From contig NZ_JAMOII010000013.1 of NCBI RefSeq assembly GCF_024448985.1, positions 1 to 64,000 of the forward strand: a DNA stretch of 64,000 nt, given 5' to 3'. Source of the DNA: Stutzerimonas stutzeri (GTDB taxonomy: Bacteria; Pseudomonadota; Gammaproteobacteria; Pseudomonadales; Pseudomonadaceae). Below are positions 10,739 through 18,430 of this stretch, in pieces. Position 1 is the first letter of the stretch, and the number at the start of each line of letters is the position of its first letter. The translations under genes were made by a program, and so were the position numbers. The notes beneath the pieces were generated by a model. That model saw only the letters and a list, made by a program, of their open reading frames with translations, made no database searches and was not told the origin of the DNA.

Positions 10739-11521
10739 TCAACGCTGCCGCCACTCCGCCAGCCAGCCGAGGCTCGCTTCGGTATCTTGCCCATCGGGCC
10801 GATACTCAGCGGCCAACCAGCCGTCGTAACCCGCCTCCCGCAGCGCTTCGATCAGACTCGCGAATGCCACCTCGCCGCTACCCGGCGCGCCGCGTCCGGG
10901 GCAATCGGCGAACTGCACGTGACCGATGCGTGAACCCAGAAGCCTGATCCCGGCAGCGATGTCGAGCCCCTGTCGCGCCATGTGGTACAGATCCAGCTGC
11001 GCCTGGCAGTTGGGATGATCGACGCGCTCCAGCAAGGCCTGCAGATGCTCAGGGGTGTTGATCAGGAAGCCCGGCATGTCCAGCGGATTGATCGCCTCGC
11101 ACACCACGCGCACACCGAGCAACGCGAAAGCTTCGGCGCTCTTGCGCAGGTTGTTGGCCAAGGTTGAGAGCGCTTGCTCGCGCGTGACGCCCTCGGCCAG
11201 CCGCCCCGGCAGCACATTGACGCAGACCGGTCGCGTCATCGCCGCGTAGGTCAGGGCGTCCTGCAGCGCCGCATCGAAGGCCTGCTGGCGCGCCGGGACC
11301 GCGGCCAAACCGGCGCCACCCTGCATGAAATCACCGGCTGGCAGATTGATCAGCACCAACGGCAAGCCGGCACGATCGAGCAGCTCCTTGAAGCGGATCG
11401 CCGGCAGTTCGTAGGGAAACTGGATTTCCACGCCATCGAAACCGGCGGTGCGCGCCGCCATGATGCGTTCGGCCAGCGGCAGCTCGCTGAACAGCATGGA
11501 CAGATTGGCAGCGATTTTCAT
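10739..11521 (-). CDS. hyi: Hydroxypyruvate isomerase family protein (TIM barrel)
   Basis: The 260-residue protein fits the xylose-isomerase-like TIM-barrel family of Hyi/OtnI. Typical segments are FDGVEIQFPYE near the start, CEAINPLDMPGF (metal-ligand Glu), QLDLYHMARQG (Asp and His ligands) and HVQFADCPGRGAPGSGE at the C-terminus. Hyi interconverts hydroxypyruvate and tartronate semialdehyde in glyoxylate assimilation; OtnI acts on 2-oxotetronate. The start overlaps the stop of the reductase gene by four bases (ATGA). This coupling supports a shared glyoxylate/tartronate pathway, although no gcl gene is present in the window. Confidence 0.82.
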   Translation of the reverse strand: MKIAANLSMLFSELPLAERIMAARTAGFDGVEIQFPYELPAIRFKELLDRAGLPLVLINLPAGDFMQGGAGLAAVPARQQAFDAALQDALTYAAMTRPVCVNVLPGRLAEGVTREQALSTLANNLRKSAEAFALLGVRVVCEAINPLDMPGFLINTPEHLQALLERVDHPNCQAQLDLYHMARQGLDIAAGIRLLGSRIGHVQFADCPGRGAPGSGEVAFASLIEALREAGYDGWLAAEYRPDGQDTEASLGWLAEWRQR

Positions 11522-12405
11522 TGGCTCTGCTCCCGGTACATCCGCACCAAGGTCGCCGGGTCCTGCTCAAGATGACCCTGACTGCCATGCAGACGCATCA
11601 GCTGCGCGGCCAGCCCGGTCATCGGCGTGGCGCTGCCCTCTTCGCGGGATAGCTGCACGGCGGTGTCGAGATCCTTCAGCAAGGTGCGCACGTGCCATTT
11701 GATCGGCTCGAATTCACTGTTGGCCATCTGCGGGGCGAGAATTTGCAGCGGCTTGGAGTCGGCGAAACCTCCGGCCAACGCCGGCGCGATCAGGCTGGCA
11801 TCGACACCGGAGCGCTCAGCCAGCGCCACGACTTCGGCGATAACCAGCGCATTGCAGGCCACAATCATCTGATTGCAGGCCTTGGTCACCTGTCCGGCGC
11901 CGACCTCGCCCATGTGCGTCAGCCGCTGCCCCAGATGCATCAATATCGGTCGGACCCGCTCGACGTCATCGACACGCCCACCAGCCATGATCGCCAGGCT
12001 GCCCGCCTCCGCGCCAGCGGTGCCGCCAGATACTGGCGCATCGACCCAGCGCATACCGCTGCGCGACTCCAGTTCGGCGGCCATGGCGCGCGTGGCCGCC
12101 GGTTCCAGGCTGGAATGATCAACCAGCACTTGCCCCGCTCGCGCGCCTTCGACAATACCGCCCGCGCCGAATACCACCTCGCGCACCACTGCGGTATCGG
12201 CCAGACACAGCAACACCACATCAGCAGCGGCGCAGAGCTCGGCCGGCGTGCTCGCCTGCCGCGCACCGGCTTCGACCAACGGCGCGCATTTGTCCGGCGA
12301 ACGGTTCCATACCGTTAGCGGATAACCGGCGGCAATCAGCCGACGACACATACGCAGGCCCATCAGGCCAATGCCGGCGAAGGCGATGGATGGCAACTCA
12401 GGCAT
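11518..12405 (-). CDS. glxR: 2-hydroxy-3-oxopropionate (tartronate semialdehyde) reductase-like dehydrogenase
   Basis: The 295-residue protein belongs to the beta-hydroxyacid dehydrogenases. It has a Rossmann start IAFAGIGLMGLRMCRRL, the substrate-binding segment VDAPVSGGTAGAEAGSLAIM, and the catalytic-lysine helix GQVTKACNQMIV. These suit NAD(P)H-dependent tartronate semialdehyde reductase or 3-hydroxyisobutyrate dehydrogenase. Coupling to hyi favours the former, giving glycerate from glyoxylate-derived tartronate semialdehyde. The frame is open to 12732, but the ATG at 12405 places the nucleotide-binding glycines correctly. Glyoxylate could come from the purine pathway in the same window, which is inference. 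Confidence 0.82.
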   Translation of the reverse strand: MPELPSIAFAGIGLMGLRMCRRLIAAGYPLTVWNRSPDKCAPLVEAGARQASTPAELCAAADVVLLCLADTAVVREVVFGAGGIVEGARAGQVLVDHSSLEPAATRAMAAELESRSGMRWVDAPVSGGTAGAEAGSLAIMAGGRVDDVERVRPILMHLGQRLTHMGEVGAGQVTKACNQMIVACNALVIAEVVALAERSGVDASLIAPALAGGFADSKPLQILAPQMANSEFEPIKWHVRTLLKDLDTAVQLSREEGSATPMTGLAAQLMRLHGSQGHLEQDPATLVRMYREQSQ

Positions 12406-12469
12406 GAGAGGGCTCCTCGATAAAGAGTGAGATTCTAGCGCTGCAGCGGCCCGTGCGACCAAGTCGCGC

Positions 12470-12793
12470 TCATAGCACCTCACCCTTGTCCCAGAGCCGC
12501 ACCAGCTCGCCGGGCGCTTGCTCCTCTGGCACCTGGAGCACCATTTCATCGTCGCGTTCCTGTTGCCGAAAGCGCAATTCGATCTGGTAATAGCGGCGGT
12601 CGCCTTGCCCGCTGGGAGAAGTTGCCAACGGCAGGCAGCCTTCAAGTACCGAGCAAATTTGTTGGCGCTGCTGCTCGTTACAACTGGCGAAATCGATTTC
12701 TCGCGGACGGCTGAGCGCCTGTATCGCGGCAAAGCCGCCTTGCCGCGACAGGCGAATGGTCGCGTCCGAATCCAGTGCCGGTAACTGTTTCAT
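12470..12793 (-). CDS. Emfourin-like inhibitor of M4 (protealysin-type) protease
   Basis: The ~107-residue protein has no signal peptide. It is predicted beta-rich (TIRLSRQGGFAAIQ, then YYQIELRFRQQ and EMVLQVPEEQAPGELVRLW), which matches small proteins encoded beside protealysin-like proteases. In Serratia, emfourin is a specific tight inhibitor of protealysin encoded in the same operon. The ATG at 12793 has AGGAGG at ideal spacing. An upstream in-frame ATG at 12811 would overlap the protease stop. The two are almost certainly cotranscribed with the protease first. The identification leans on context plus the overall pattern. Confidence 0.72.
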   Translation of the reverse strand: MKQLPALDSDATIRLSRQGGFAAIQALSRPREIDFASCNEQQRQQICSVLEGCLPLATSPSGQGDRRYYQIELRFRQQERDDEMVLQVPEEQAPGELVRLWDKGEVL

Positions 12794-12807
12794 GCTCGCC
12801 TCCTCGA

Positions 12808-13863
12808 TCATGGCTTCACGCCCACATCTGCCCAGGCCTGCGCGACGGCGCGCTCTTCATCGCTGCCCGCGCCGAAGCGGGCGACCGCGTTGTCCACCGT
12901 CAATCGCGCGAACGCGGGGAAATCCGCGTCGTTGGCCAGGCGCCGATCGCACAGCGTGTCGTACCAGATGCGCCCGGCCCTTTCCCAGGCGTAGCCACCC
13001 AGGGCGGTCGCGGCCAGATAAAACGCGCGGTTGGGGATGCCGGAGTTCAGATGCACTCCGCCGTTGTCGTCGCGGGTGTCGATGAAATCGCGCATGTGCC
13101 CGGGCTGCGGGTCCTTGCCCAGCAAAGGATCGTCATAGGCGCTGCCGGGATTGGCCATCGAGCGCAGCGCATCGCCCTGCACGTTATCGGTCAGCAGCTC
13201 GGCACCGATCAGCCAGTCGGCCTGGTCCGCCGTCTGCATCAGGCTGAACTGCCGCACCAGCACGCCGAATACGTCCGAAACCGATTCGTTCAGCGCACCC
13301 GACTGGTTGAAGTACACCAGCCCCGCCTCGCTTTCGGTCACGCCATGGGCCAGCTCATGGGCCACGACATCCAAGGAGAGCGTGAAGCGGTTGAAGATTT
13401 CGCCGTCGCCATCACCGAACACCATTTGCGCGCCGTTCCAGAAGGCGTTTTCGTAATCCACGCCGTAGTGCACCGTGCCGATCAGCGGGAAGCCGTGGTT
13501 GTCGATCGAGTCCCGGCCAAACACCTGCCAGAAAAATTCATGGGTCGTGCCGAGCGCATCGTAGGCCTCGTCCACCGCCGCATCGGCGACCGGCGGCTGG
13601 CCTTCGATTCGCGCCAGCACACCTGGCAGCACCATCTGCTGCTGGGCATCGTGAACGCTGCGCCGCGGCTCGCCTGGCCGGCCACGCTCGGGCAATACGC
13701 TGGCCATCGGCTGGCGATTGGGCGGCCCCGGATTGGGCAACAGATTGCGCACATGGGCCAGCGTCCCCAGCGCCCTGTCGCGCTGGTGCTGGGAGCCGTT
13801 ATCGATGATGTGCCTGAGGATGTAGGGCGGAATGAAACCGTGGTGCCAGTTCCGAGCGAACAT
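12808..13863 (-). CDS. Protealysin-like M4-family metalloprotease
   Basis: The 351-residue precursor lacks a classical signal peptide. It carries a short propeptide with FIPPYILRHI, the PPYxLR-type motif of protealysin precursors. The M4 catalytic core follows: zinc motif HELAH (169-173), third ligand Glu193 in GALNESVSDVFG, and a C-terminal GGVHLNSGIPNRAFYL region with the transition-state His. The ATG at 13863 has AGGGGG six bases upstream. Protealysin-type enzymes are thermolysin relatives that act within or outside the cell, including on host cytoskeletal proteins in Serratia; the target here is unknown. The downstream emfourin-like gene would control its activity. Confidence 0.88.
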   Translation of the reverse strand: MFARNWHHGFIPPYILRHIIDNGSQHQRDRALGTLAHVRNLLPNPGPPNRQPMASVLPERGRPGEPRRSVHDAQQQMVLPGVLARIEGQPPVADAAVDEAYDALGTTHEFFWQVFGRDSIDNHGFPLIGTVHYGVDYENAFWNGAQMVFGDGDGEIFNRFTLSLDVVAHELAHGVTESEAGLVYFNQSGALNESVSDVFGVLVRQFSLMQTADQADWLIGAELLTDNVQGDALRSMANPGSAYDDPLLGKDPQPGHMRDFIDTRDDNGGVHLNSGIPNRAFYLAATALGGYAWERAGRIWYDTLCDRRLANDADFPAFARLTVDNAVARFGAGSDEERAVAQAWADVGVKP

Positions 13864-13962
13864 GCAAAACCCCCTTCGATACAACACGAATGCAGGCTGC
13901 ATCCGTGCATATCTGATCAGGTCCCGTCCGCTGCGTTTCCTCGCCTGGACATTCTCTTGAGT

Positions 13963-14280
13963 CTAGCCGTCGTTCGCCGATTCCGACGCCATCATGACGG
14001 GCTTGTTCTCTAGTGCCCGGATCGCATCGTCCAGTTGTTGGATGCACAGATCGATCGCCATCTGCCGCAAGGCATCCGGCCACTGGTGATCGGTGAGCGG
14101 CTCGACCAGATCAAGCAAACCCGAATGCCCGACGAGCATGCCGTGCTTGACCTTGAGCGTCTGGCCATCGCTGACCAGCGTCACCGGATCGCGCGCGATG
14201 ATCATCGCGCCAGCTGCCAGCAACTCGTCGATGTGTTTGCGAAGAGAGTGAAGCGTACGTTTGTCTCGTTGCTGTTCCAT
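13963..14280 (-). CDS. Hypothetical protein
   Basis: This 105-residue soluble protein has no signal peptide. It begins with a charged helix (MEQQRDKRTLHSLRKHIDELL), then a short beta-like part (MIIARDPVTLVSDGQTLKVKHG) and a second helical half. I do not recognise a family. It lies between the protease and the divergent ABC-transporter gene, whose start is 190 bases away. Confidence 0.55.
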   Translation of the reverse strand: MEQQRDKRTLHSLRKHIDELLAAGAMIIARDPVTLVSDGQTLKVKHGMLVGHSGLLDLVEPLTDHQWPDALRQMAIDLCIQQLDDAIRALENKPVMMASESANDG

Positions 14281-14470
14281 AGCAATAGGCCATCACCCGA
14301 GAGGGGCGCGGATTCTAGAACAACAGCGAACTGAATCACAAAATTTCCGTAGCTGGCAGCCGCGAGCGAACAGGCTCGTCGCAGCCTGCCCGCTGCAGAC
14401 ACTTGCCCCTGCGCATCGGTCTAGCTCTATAATCCGCGCGCTTTTTCCGCTATTGAACCGGAGAACCACA

Positions 14471-15322
14471 ATGCTAAAGCGCTCCCTGGCAGCCGTCGCC
14501 GGCCTTGCCATTTCCCTGTCTTTTGTCACCGCCCATGCCGCCGAGACCCTTCGTGTATCGGCGATTCCCGATGAAGCGCCGACCGAGCTCATCCGTAAGT
14601 TCGAACCGCTGGGCCAATACCTCGAAAAACAGCTGGGCATGCCGGTGAAGTTCACACCGGTGTCAGATTACGCCGCCGTGGTCGAATCCCTGGCTGCTGA
14701 CCGCCTCGACCTGGCCTGGCTCGGCGGTTTCACCTTCGTCCAGACCCGTCTGAAGACCGGCGATGCGATCCCGCTGGTGCAGCGCGAACAGGACGAGAAA
14801 TTCACCAGTAAATTCATCACCGCCGATCCTGAGGTCAAAACCCAGCAGGATCTCAAGGGCAAGACGTTCGCCTTCGGCTCCGTGTCTTCGACGTCCGGCA
14901 GCCTGATGCCGCGCTATTTCATGATCAAGGACGGTATCGATCCCGAGCAGTTCTTCAAGCGCATCGCCTACTCCGGCGCGCACGATGCCACCGCCGCCTG
15001 GGTCGAGGCCGGCAAGGCCGACGCCGGCGTGCTCAACGCCTCGGTCTGGGACAAGCTAGTTGCCGCTGGGAAGGTCGATACTGACAAGGTCCGCGTGATC
15101 TCCACGACGCCGCCCTACTACGACTACAACTGGACGGTACGCGGCAACCTCGATCCAGCTCTGGTCAAGAAGATCAAGACCGCGTTCCTCGAACTCGATC
15201 CGGCGAATCCGGAGCACAAGAAAATTCTCGACCTGCAGGCTGCCAGCCGCTTCATCGAGACCCGCCCGGAAAACTACAAGGGCATCGAGGAAGCAGCGCG
15301 CGCCGCTGGCCTGCTGAAGTGA
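14471..15322 (+). CDS. PhnD-type ABC transporter periplasmic binding protein (putative selenate/oxyanion)
   Basis: The 283-residue precursor has a signal peptide ending AHAAE. The fold pattern is that of PhnD/PtxB proteins: LRVSAIPDEAPTEL at the start, DLAWLGGFTFVQ, the Ser/Thr-rich oxyanion loop FGSVSSTSGSLMPRYF, and YSGAHDATAAWVEAGKADAG. It closely resembles a group annotated in Pseudomonas as putative selenate ABC transporter binding protein; phosphonate or phosphite remain alternatives. It leads an operon with one ATPase and two permeases and no C-P lyase genes, so simple oxyanion uptake is more likely than phosphonate catabolism. I chose the ATG at 14471 from the signal peptide and an upstream GGAG. 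Confidence 0.8.
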   Translation: MLKRSLAAVAGLAISLSFVTAHAAETLRVSAIPDEAPTELIRKFEPLGQYLEKQLGMPVKFTPVSDYAAVVESLAADRLDLAWLGGFTFVQTRLKTGDAIPLVQREQDEKFTSKFITADPEVKTQQDLKGKTFAFGSVSSTSGSLMPRYFMIKDGIDPEQFFKRIAYSGAHDATAAWVEAGKADAGVLNASVWDKLVAAGKVDTDKVRVISTTPPYYDYNWTVRGNLDPALVKKIKTAFLELDPANPEHKKILDLQAASRFIETRPENYKGIEEAARAAGLLK

Positions 15323-15386
15323 GCCTTGCCGGCCGTTCTACGACGGCTCATAGGGCATTTGGAGAGCGGCAAGCAGGCAAATCGGA

Positions 15387-16247
15387 ATGAGCCATTCGAC
15401 GTCGAGCTCGGCGCTGCCGGCGGCATGCCCGAGCAGCGCCGAGCCTGTCCTGACGCTATCGGGCGCGAGCTATCGCCACGCCAACGGCCATGTCGCGCTG
15501 CGTGATCTCGATCTGCAGATCGTCAAAGGCGAGCGGATTGCCCTCATCGGACCTTCCGGTGCGGGCAAGACCACGTTGCTGCGCCTGTTAGCGACTCACT
15601 TGCAACCGAGTGCTGGCCGGCTGGAGCTGCTCGGATGTCAGCCCTGGTCGCTGTCGGCCGGCGCTCGGCAGAAACTCCGCGCCCGGATCGGGCTGATTCA
15701 CCAGGCGCCACCGTTGCCGCCGCGCCAGCGCGTCATCACCTCGGTGCTAGCCGGTCGCCTTGGGCAATGGTCGCTGGGGCGCAGCCTGCTCAGTCTGCTC
15801 TATCCGCTGGACAAGGAAGGCGCGGCACAGGCATTGGCTCAACTGGATCTGGCCGACAAACTCTACGAGCGCTGCGATCAACTCTCCGGCGGCCAGCTAC
15901 AGCGCGTTGGCATTGCTCGTGCGTTGTATCAGAGCCCGACTCTGATCCTCGCCGACGAGCCCGTCTCGGCGATGGACCCGGTGCTCGCAGCGTACTCACT
16001 GAATGTGCTTAACCGCGAAGCCACGCGCCGCCAGGCGACTTTGGTCGCCAGCTTGCACGCGGTAGAGCTGGCGCTTGAGCACTTCCCGCGCGTTATCGGC
16101 GTGCGCGCCGGAAGCATCCTGTTCGACAAAGCCTCGACGGACGTGACGCCATCCGAGCTCGAGGCGCTCTACGCCAACGAGCAGCTGGGCAATGAACAAA
16201 AGCCTCTGCCCTTGCCCGGCCAGCCGTTGCACGTCCCCCGATGCTGA
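15387..16247 (+). CDS. PhnC-type ABC transporter ATP-binding protein
   Basis: The 286-residue ATPase has Walker A GPSGAGKT, the signature LSGGQLQRVGIARAL, Walker B LILADEPVSAMDP and an H-loop (ASLHAVEL). It has the PhnC-like Q-loop context GLIHQAPPLPPRQ. The start follows the binding protein by 64 bases, and the stop overlaps the first permease by seven bases. It would power the importer for the PhnD-type ligand. The N-terminus has about 20 residues of low complexity (SSSALPAACPSSAEP), so a later start is possible. Confidence 0.85.
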   Translation: MSHSTSSSALPAACPSSAEPVLTLSGASYRHANGHVALRDLDLQIVKGERIALIGPSGAGKTTLLRLLATHLQPSAGRLELLGCQPWSLSAGARQKLRARIGLIHQAPPLPPRQRVITSVLAGRLGQWSLGRSLLSLLYPLDKEGAAQALAQLDLADKLYERCDQLSGGQLQRVGIARALYQSPTLILADEPVSAMDPVLAAYSLNVLNREATRRQATLVASLHAVELALEHFPRVIGVRAGSILFDKASTDVTPSELEALYANEQLGNEQKPLPLPGQPLHVPRC

Positions 16248-17074
16248 ACCCTGCAATCGCACAACGCGACCCGGCCGCCGGGCCGCGTCTGCTGGTCACC
16301 TTGCTGATACTGGCCTTGCTATGGCCGGGCCTGTCGCTGAGCGAGCTGGACCTCGGCGTGCTGTTCGACGGCAGCAACGCCGACACCATGGCGGTATTCC
16401 TCTCCGGCTTTTGGCCGCCGGCGCACGACGAAGACTTCCTGCTCCTGCTCTGGCGCGCCACGTGGGAGACGCTCGCCATCGCAACTGCCGGCATGACCTT
16501 GGCGCTGGTCGTGGCGCTACCTTGCGCCATCCTGGCCACACGCGCGTTGTCGATCTCGGCCATCAGCCGCGGCGGGCGCCCGCACTGGTGGGCGCAGTCA
16601 TTGCGCTGGCCGGTGCGTGGTCTACTGATCGTCCTGCGCAGCGTGCCAGAGATCGTCTGGGCACTGCTGTTCGTCCGCGCGGTGGGGCTCGGCCCGACTG
16701 CCGGCGTACTGGCCATTGCCATCACCTATGCCGGCATGCTCGGCAAGGTTTATGCGGAAATCTTCGAATCCGTCGATCCGCTGCCGACGCGCGCGTTGCT
16801 CGGTGCTGGAGGTTCGCGATTGCAGGCATTTGCCTACGGCGTGCTGCCACAGGCAGCGGGTGAAATGCTCTCGTACACCGTTTACCGCTGGGAATGCGCG
16901 ATTCGCGCTTCGGTGGTGATGGGCTTCGTCGGCGCCGGCGGGCTAGGCCAGCAGCTGGACTTATCGATGCGCATGTTCGCCGGAGGCGAAGTGGCCAGCA
17001 TGCTGTTGACCTTCCTGGCGCTGGTGCTGATGGCGGACCTGATCAGCCAGTTGCTGCGCCGGAGGTTCGTGTGA
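16241..17074 (+). CDS. PhnE-type ABC transporter permease 1
   Basis: The 277-residue membrane protein has five to six transmembrane segments. It carries the PhnE-type SVPEIVWALLFVRAVGLGPTAGVLAI segment and a typical EAA-loop-like stretch late in the protein (MGFVGAGGLGQQLDLSMRMF). It overlaps both neighbours, indicating tight translational coupling. Together with the next gene it would form a heterodimeric pore. Confidence 0.85.
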   Translation: MLNPAIAQRDPAAGPRLLVTLLILALLWPGLSLSELDLGVLFDGSNADTMAVFLSGFWPPAHDEDFLLLLWRATWETLAIATAGMTLALVVALPCAILATRALSISAISRGGRPHWWAQSLRWPVRGLLIVLRSVPEIVWALLFVRAVGLGPTAGVLAIAITYAGMLGKVYAEIFESVDPLPTRALLGAGGSRLQAFAYGVLPQAAGEMLSYTVYRWECAIRASVVMGFVGAGGLGQQLDLSMRMFAGGEVASMLLTFLALVLMADLISQLLRRRFV

Positions 17075-17838
17075 AGGCACTGTCGCGCTATGCATTGCCA
17101 CTGTTGCTGATCGCGGCGGTGATCGGTTCGTTCGTCTTCCTGCAGCTCGAGGCCAGTGCACTGTTCAGCCGCGACGGTCTGGGACAGATGGCCGAGTATG
17201 CGTCGGGCTTCCTTGAGCCGGATTTGTCAGGGACCCATTTGCGCGCGATTGGCTACGCTGCGATGGAAACCCTGGCGATGTCGGCGATCGGCACGCTGTT
17301 GGCCGCAATGCTCGGTTTGGCGTTGGCGTTACCGGCCTCTGGACGTTTCGGGTTGCTCGGCAAGGGCCTCTCCAGACTGTTGCTCAACGCATTGCGGGCC
17401 ATTCCCGAGCTGGTATGGGCGGCGTTGATGGTGCTGGCGGCGGGCCTTGGTCCTAATGCCGGCACCCTGGCACTGGCGCTGCATACGGCCGGCGTACTGG
17501 GACGGCTGTTTGCCGAAGCCCTAGAAAACACGCCGAGCGCCCCCGCCGAGGCGTTGCGGCTTTCAGGCAGCGATCGCATCAGCGCCTTCTGCTACGGCAC
17601 CCTGCCCGTCCTATGGCCACAACTGATGGCCTACAGTCTGTATCGCTGGGAGAACAACATCCGCATGGCCAGCGTGCTCGGCTTTGTCGGAGCCGGGGGG
17701 CTGGGCCAGATGCTTTACATGAGCCTCAGCCTATTCCAGCAAGCTCAGGCGTCGACGGTCATTCTGGCAATGCTGCTGATGGTACTGGCCGTGGACGCAT
17801 TGAGCGGCTGGGCGAGGATGCGCTGGGTGCGCGGCTAG
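17071..17838 (+). CDS. PhnE-type ABC transporter permease 2
   Basis: The 255-residue permease is clearly paralogous to its upstream neighbour: AIPELVWAALMVLAAGLGPNAG matches SVPEIVWALLFVRAVGLGP, and LGFVGAGGLGQMLYMSL matches MGFVGAGGLGQQL. The GTG start at 17071 overlaps the preceding stop (GTGA) with GGAGG just upstream. Two tandem PhnE paralogues instead of one suggest local gene duplication. The stop codon lies in the first unit of an 8-bp tandem repeat. Confidence 0.83.
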   Translation: MKALSRYALPLLLIAAVIGSFVFLQLEASALFSRDGLGQMAEYASGFLEPDLSGTHLRAIGYAAMETLAMSAIGTLLAAMLGLALALPASGRFGLLGKGLSRLLLNALRAIPELVWAALMVLAAGLGPNAGTLALALHTAGVLGRLFAEALENTPSAPAEALRLSGSDRISAFCYGTLPVLWPQLMAYSLYRWENNIRMASVLGFVGAGGLGQMLYMSLSLFQQAQASTVILAMLLMVLAVDALSGWARMRWVRG

Positions 17839-17858
17839 CCGTCTAGCCGTCTAGCCGT
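17835..17858. repeat. Three tandem copies of CTAGCCGT
   Basis: The 8-base unit is repeated exactly three times across the end of the permease gene. The first unit provides its TAG stop, and the unit length supplies TAG in each of the three frames. Probably slippage-derived. Confidence 0.8.
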
Positions 17859-17909
17859 CGCTGTAGTGGGCTCCGGCGTGTTCCCAGCGAAGCGAAAACA
17901 GGCTCCGGA

Positions 17910-18227
17910 TCAGTGCAGGCTGGGTCTCGCCGCCCTTTCCTGCACCAACACCCAGGGCGCAACGACCACAGCCCATAGTGACGGGTCACGCTCCAACCAG
18001 TCCTGCGCTTGCCCGGCCTCGAGCTTGGCGATATGGCCTGAAGCCAGCCACGCAGCCACGTTTTCCCGGTCATCCTGTGCCACGGCCTGAGCGGCCTCGA
18101 TCAGGTCGAAGTCGCTGGCGACGCGCAGCAGTGCGCCCCGAGCGAAAAAAGGCTGCAATTCCTGCCACGAGATCGACGCGGTTTCGCCCAGCAGCTTGGC
18201 ATAGAGAGTGCTTGGTACTTCGCTCAT
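17910..18227 (-). CDS. DUF2288 family protein
   Basis: The ~105-residue soluble protein matches DUF2288: SEVPSTLYAKLLGETASISW at the start, FARGALLRVASDFDLIEAAQAV in the middle and WAVVVAPWVLVQERA near the end. No function is established for the family. An alternative GTG start lies three codons upstream. It is convergent with the permease operon and divergent from the bra operon. Confidence 0.75.
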   Translation of the reverse strand: MSEVPSTLYAKLLGETASISWQELQPFFARGALLRVASDFDLIEAAQAVAQDDRENVAAWLASGHIAKLEAGQAQDWLERDPSLWAVVVAPWVLVQERAARPSLH

Positions 18228-18430
18228 GAGACTCACCCGATTCGAAAGGGCGCAATGATAGCGCCCGGGTAAATCTCATCAAACGAGTTCGAATTCCTGA
18301 CTGTGCAAATAGGTGCTGACGCTTCTACACTGTGCCGGTACAGTTGCCGTACCGTTTGGGGACGTTTGCCCCTTAACGACACTGCAGCCAGCAGGATTCA
18401 AACAATAATACGCAAGTGGAGCGCATAAAA

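Noticed and set aside
12775-14013. 412-residue plus-strand open frame opposite the M4 protease
   Set aside because: It is antisense to the protease with its intact HELAH motif; no family similarity.
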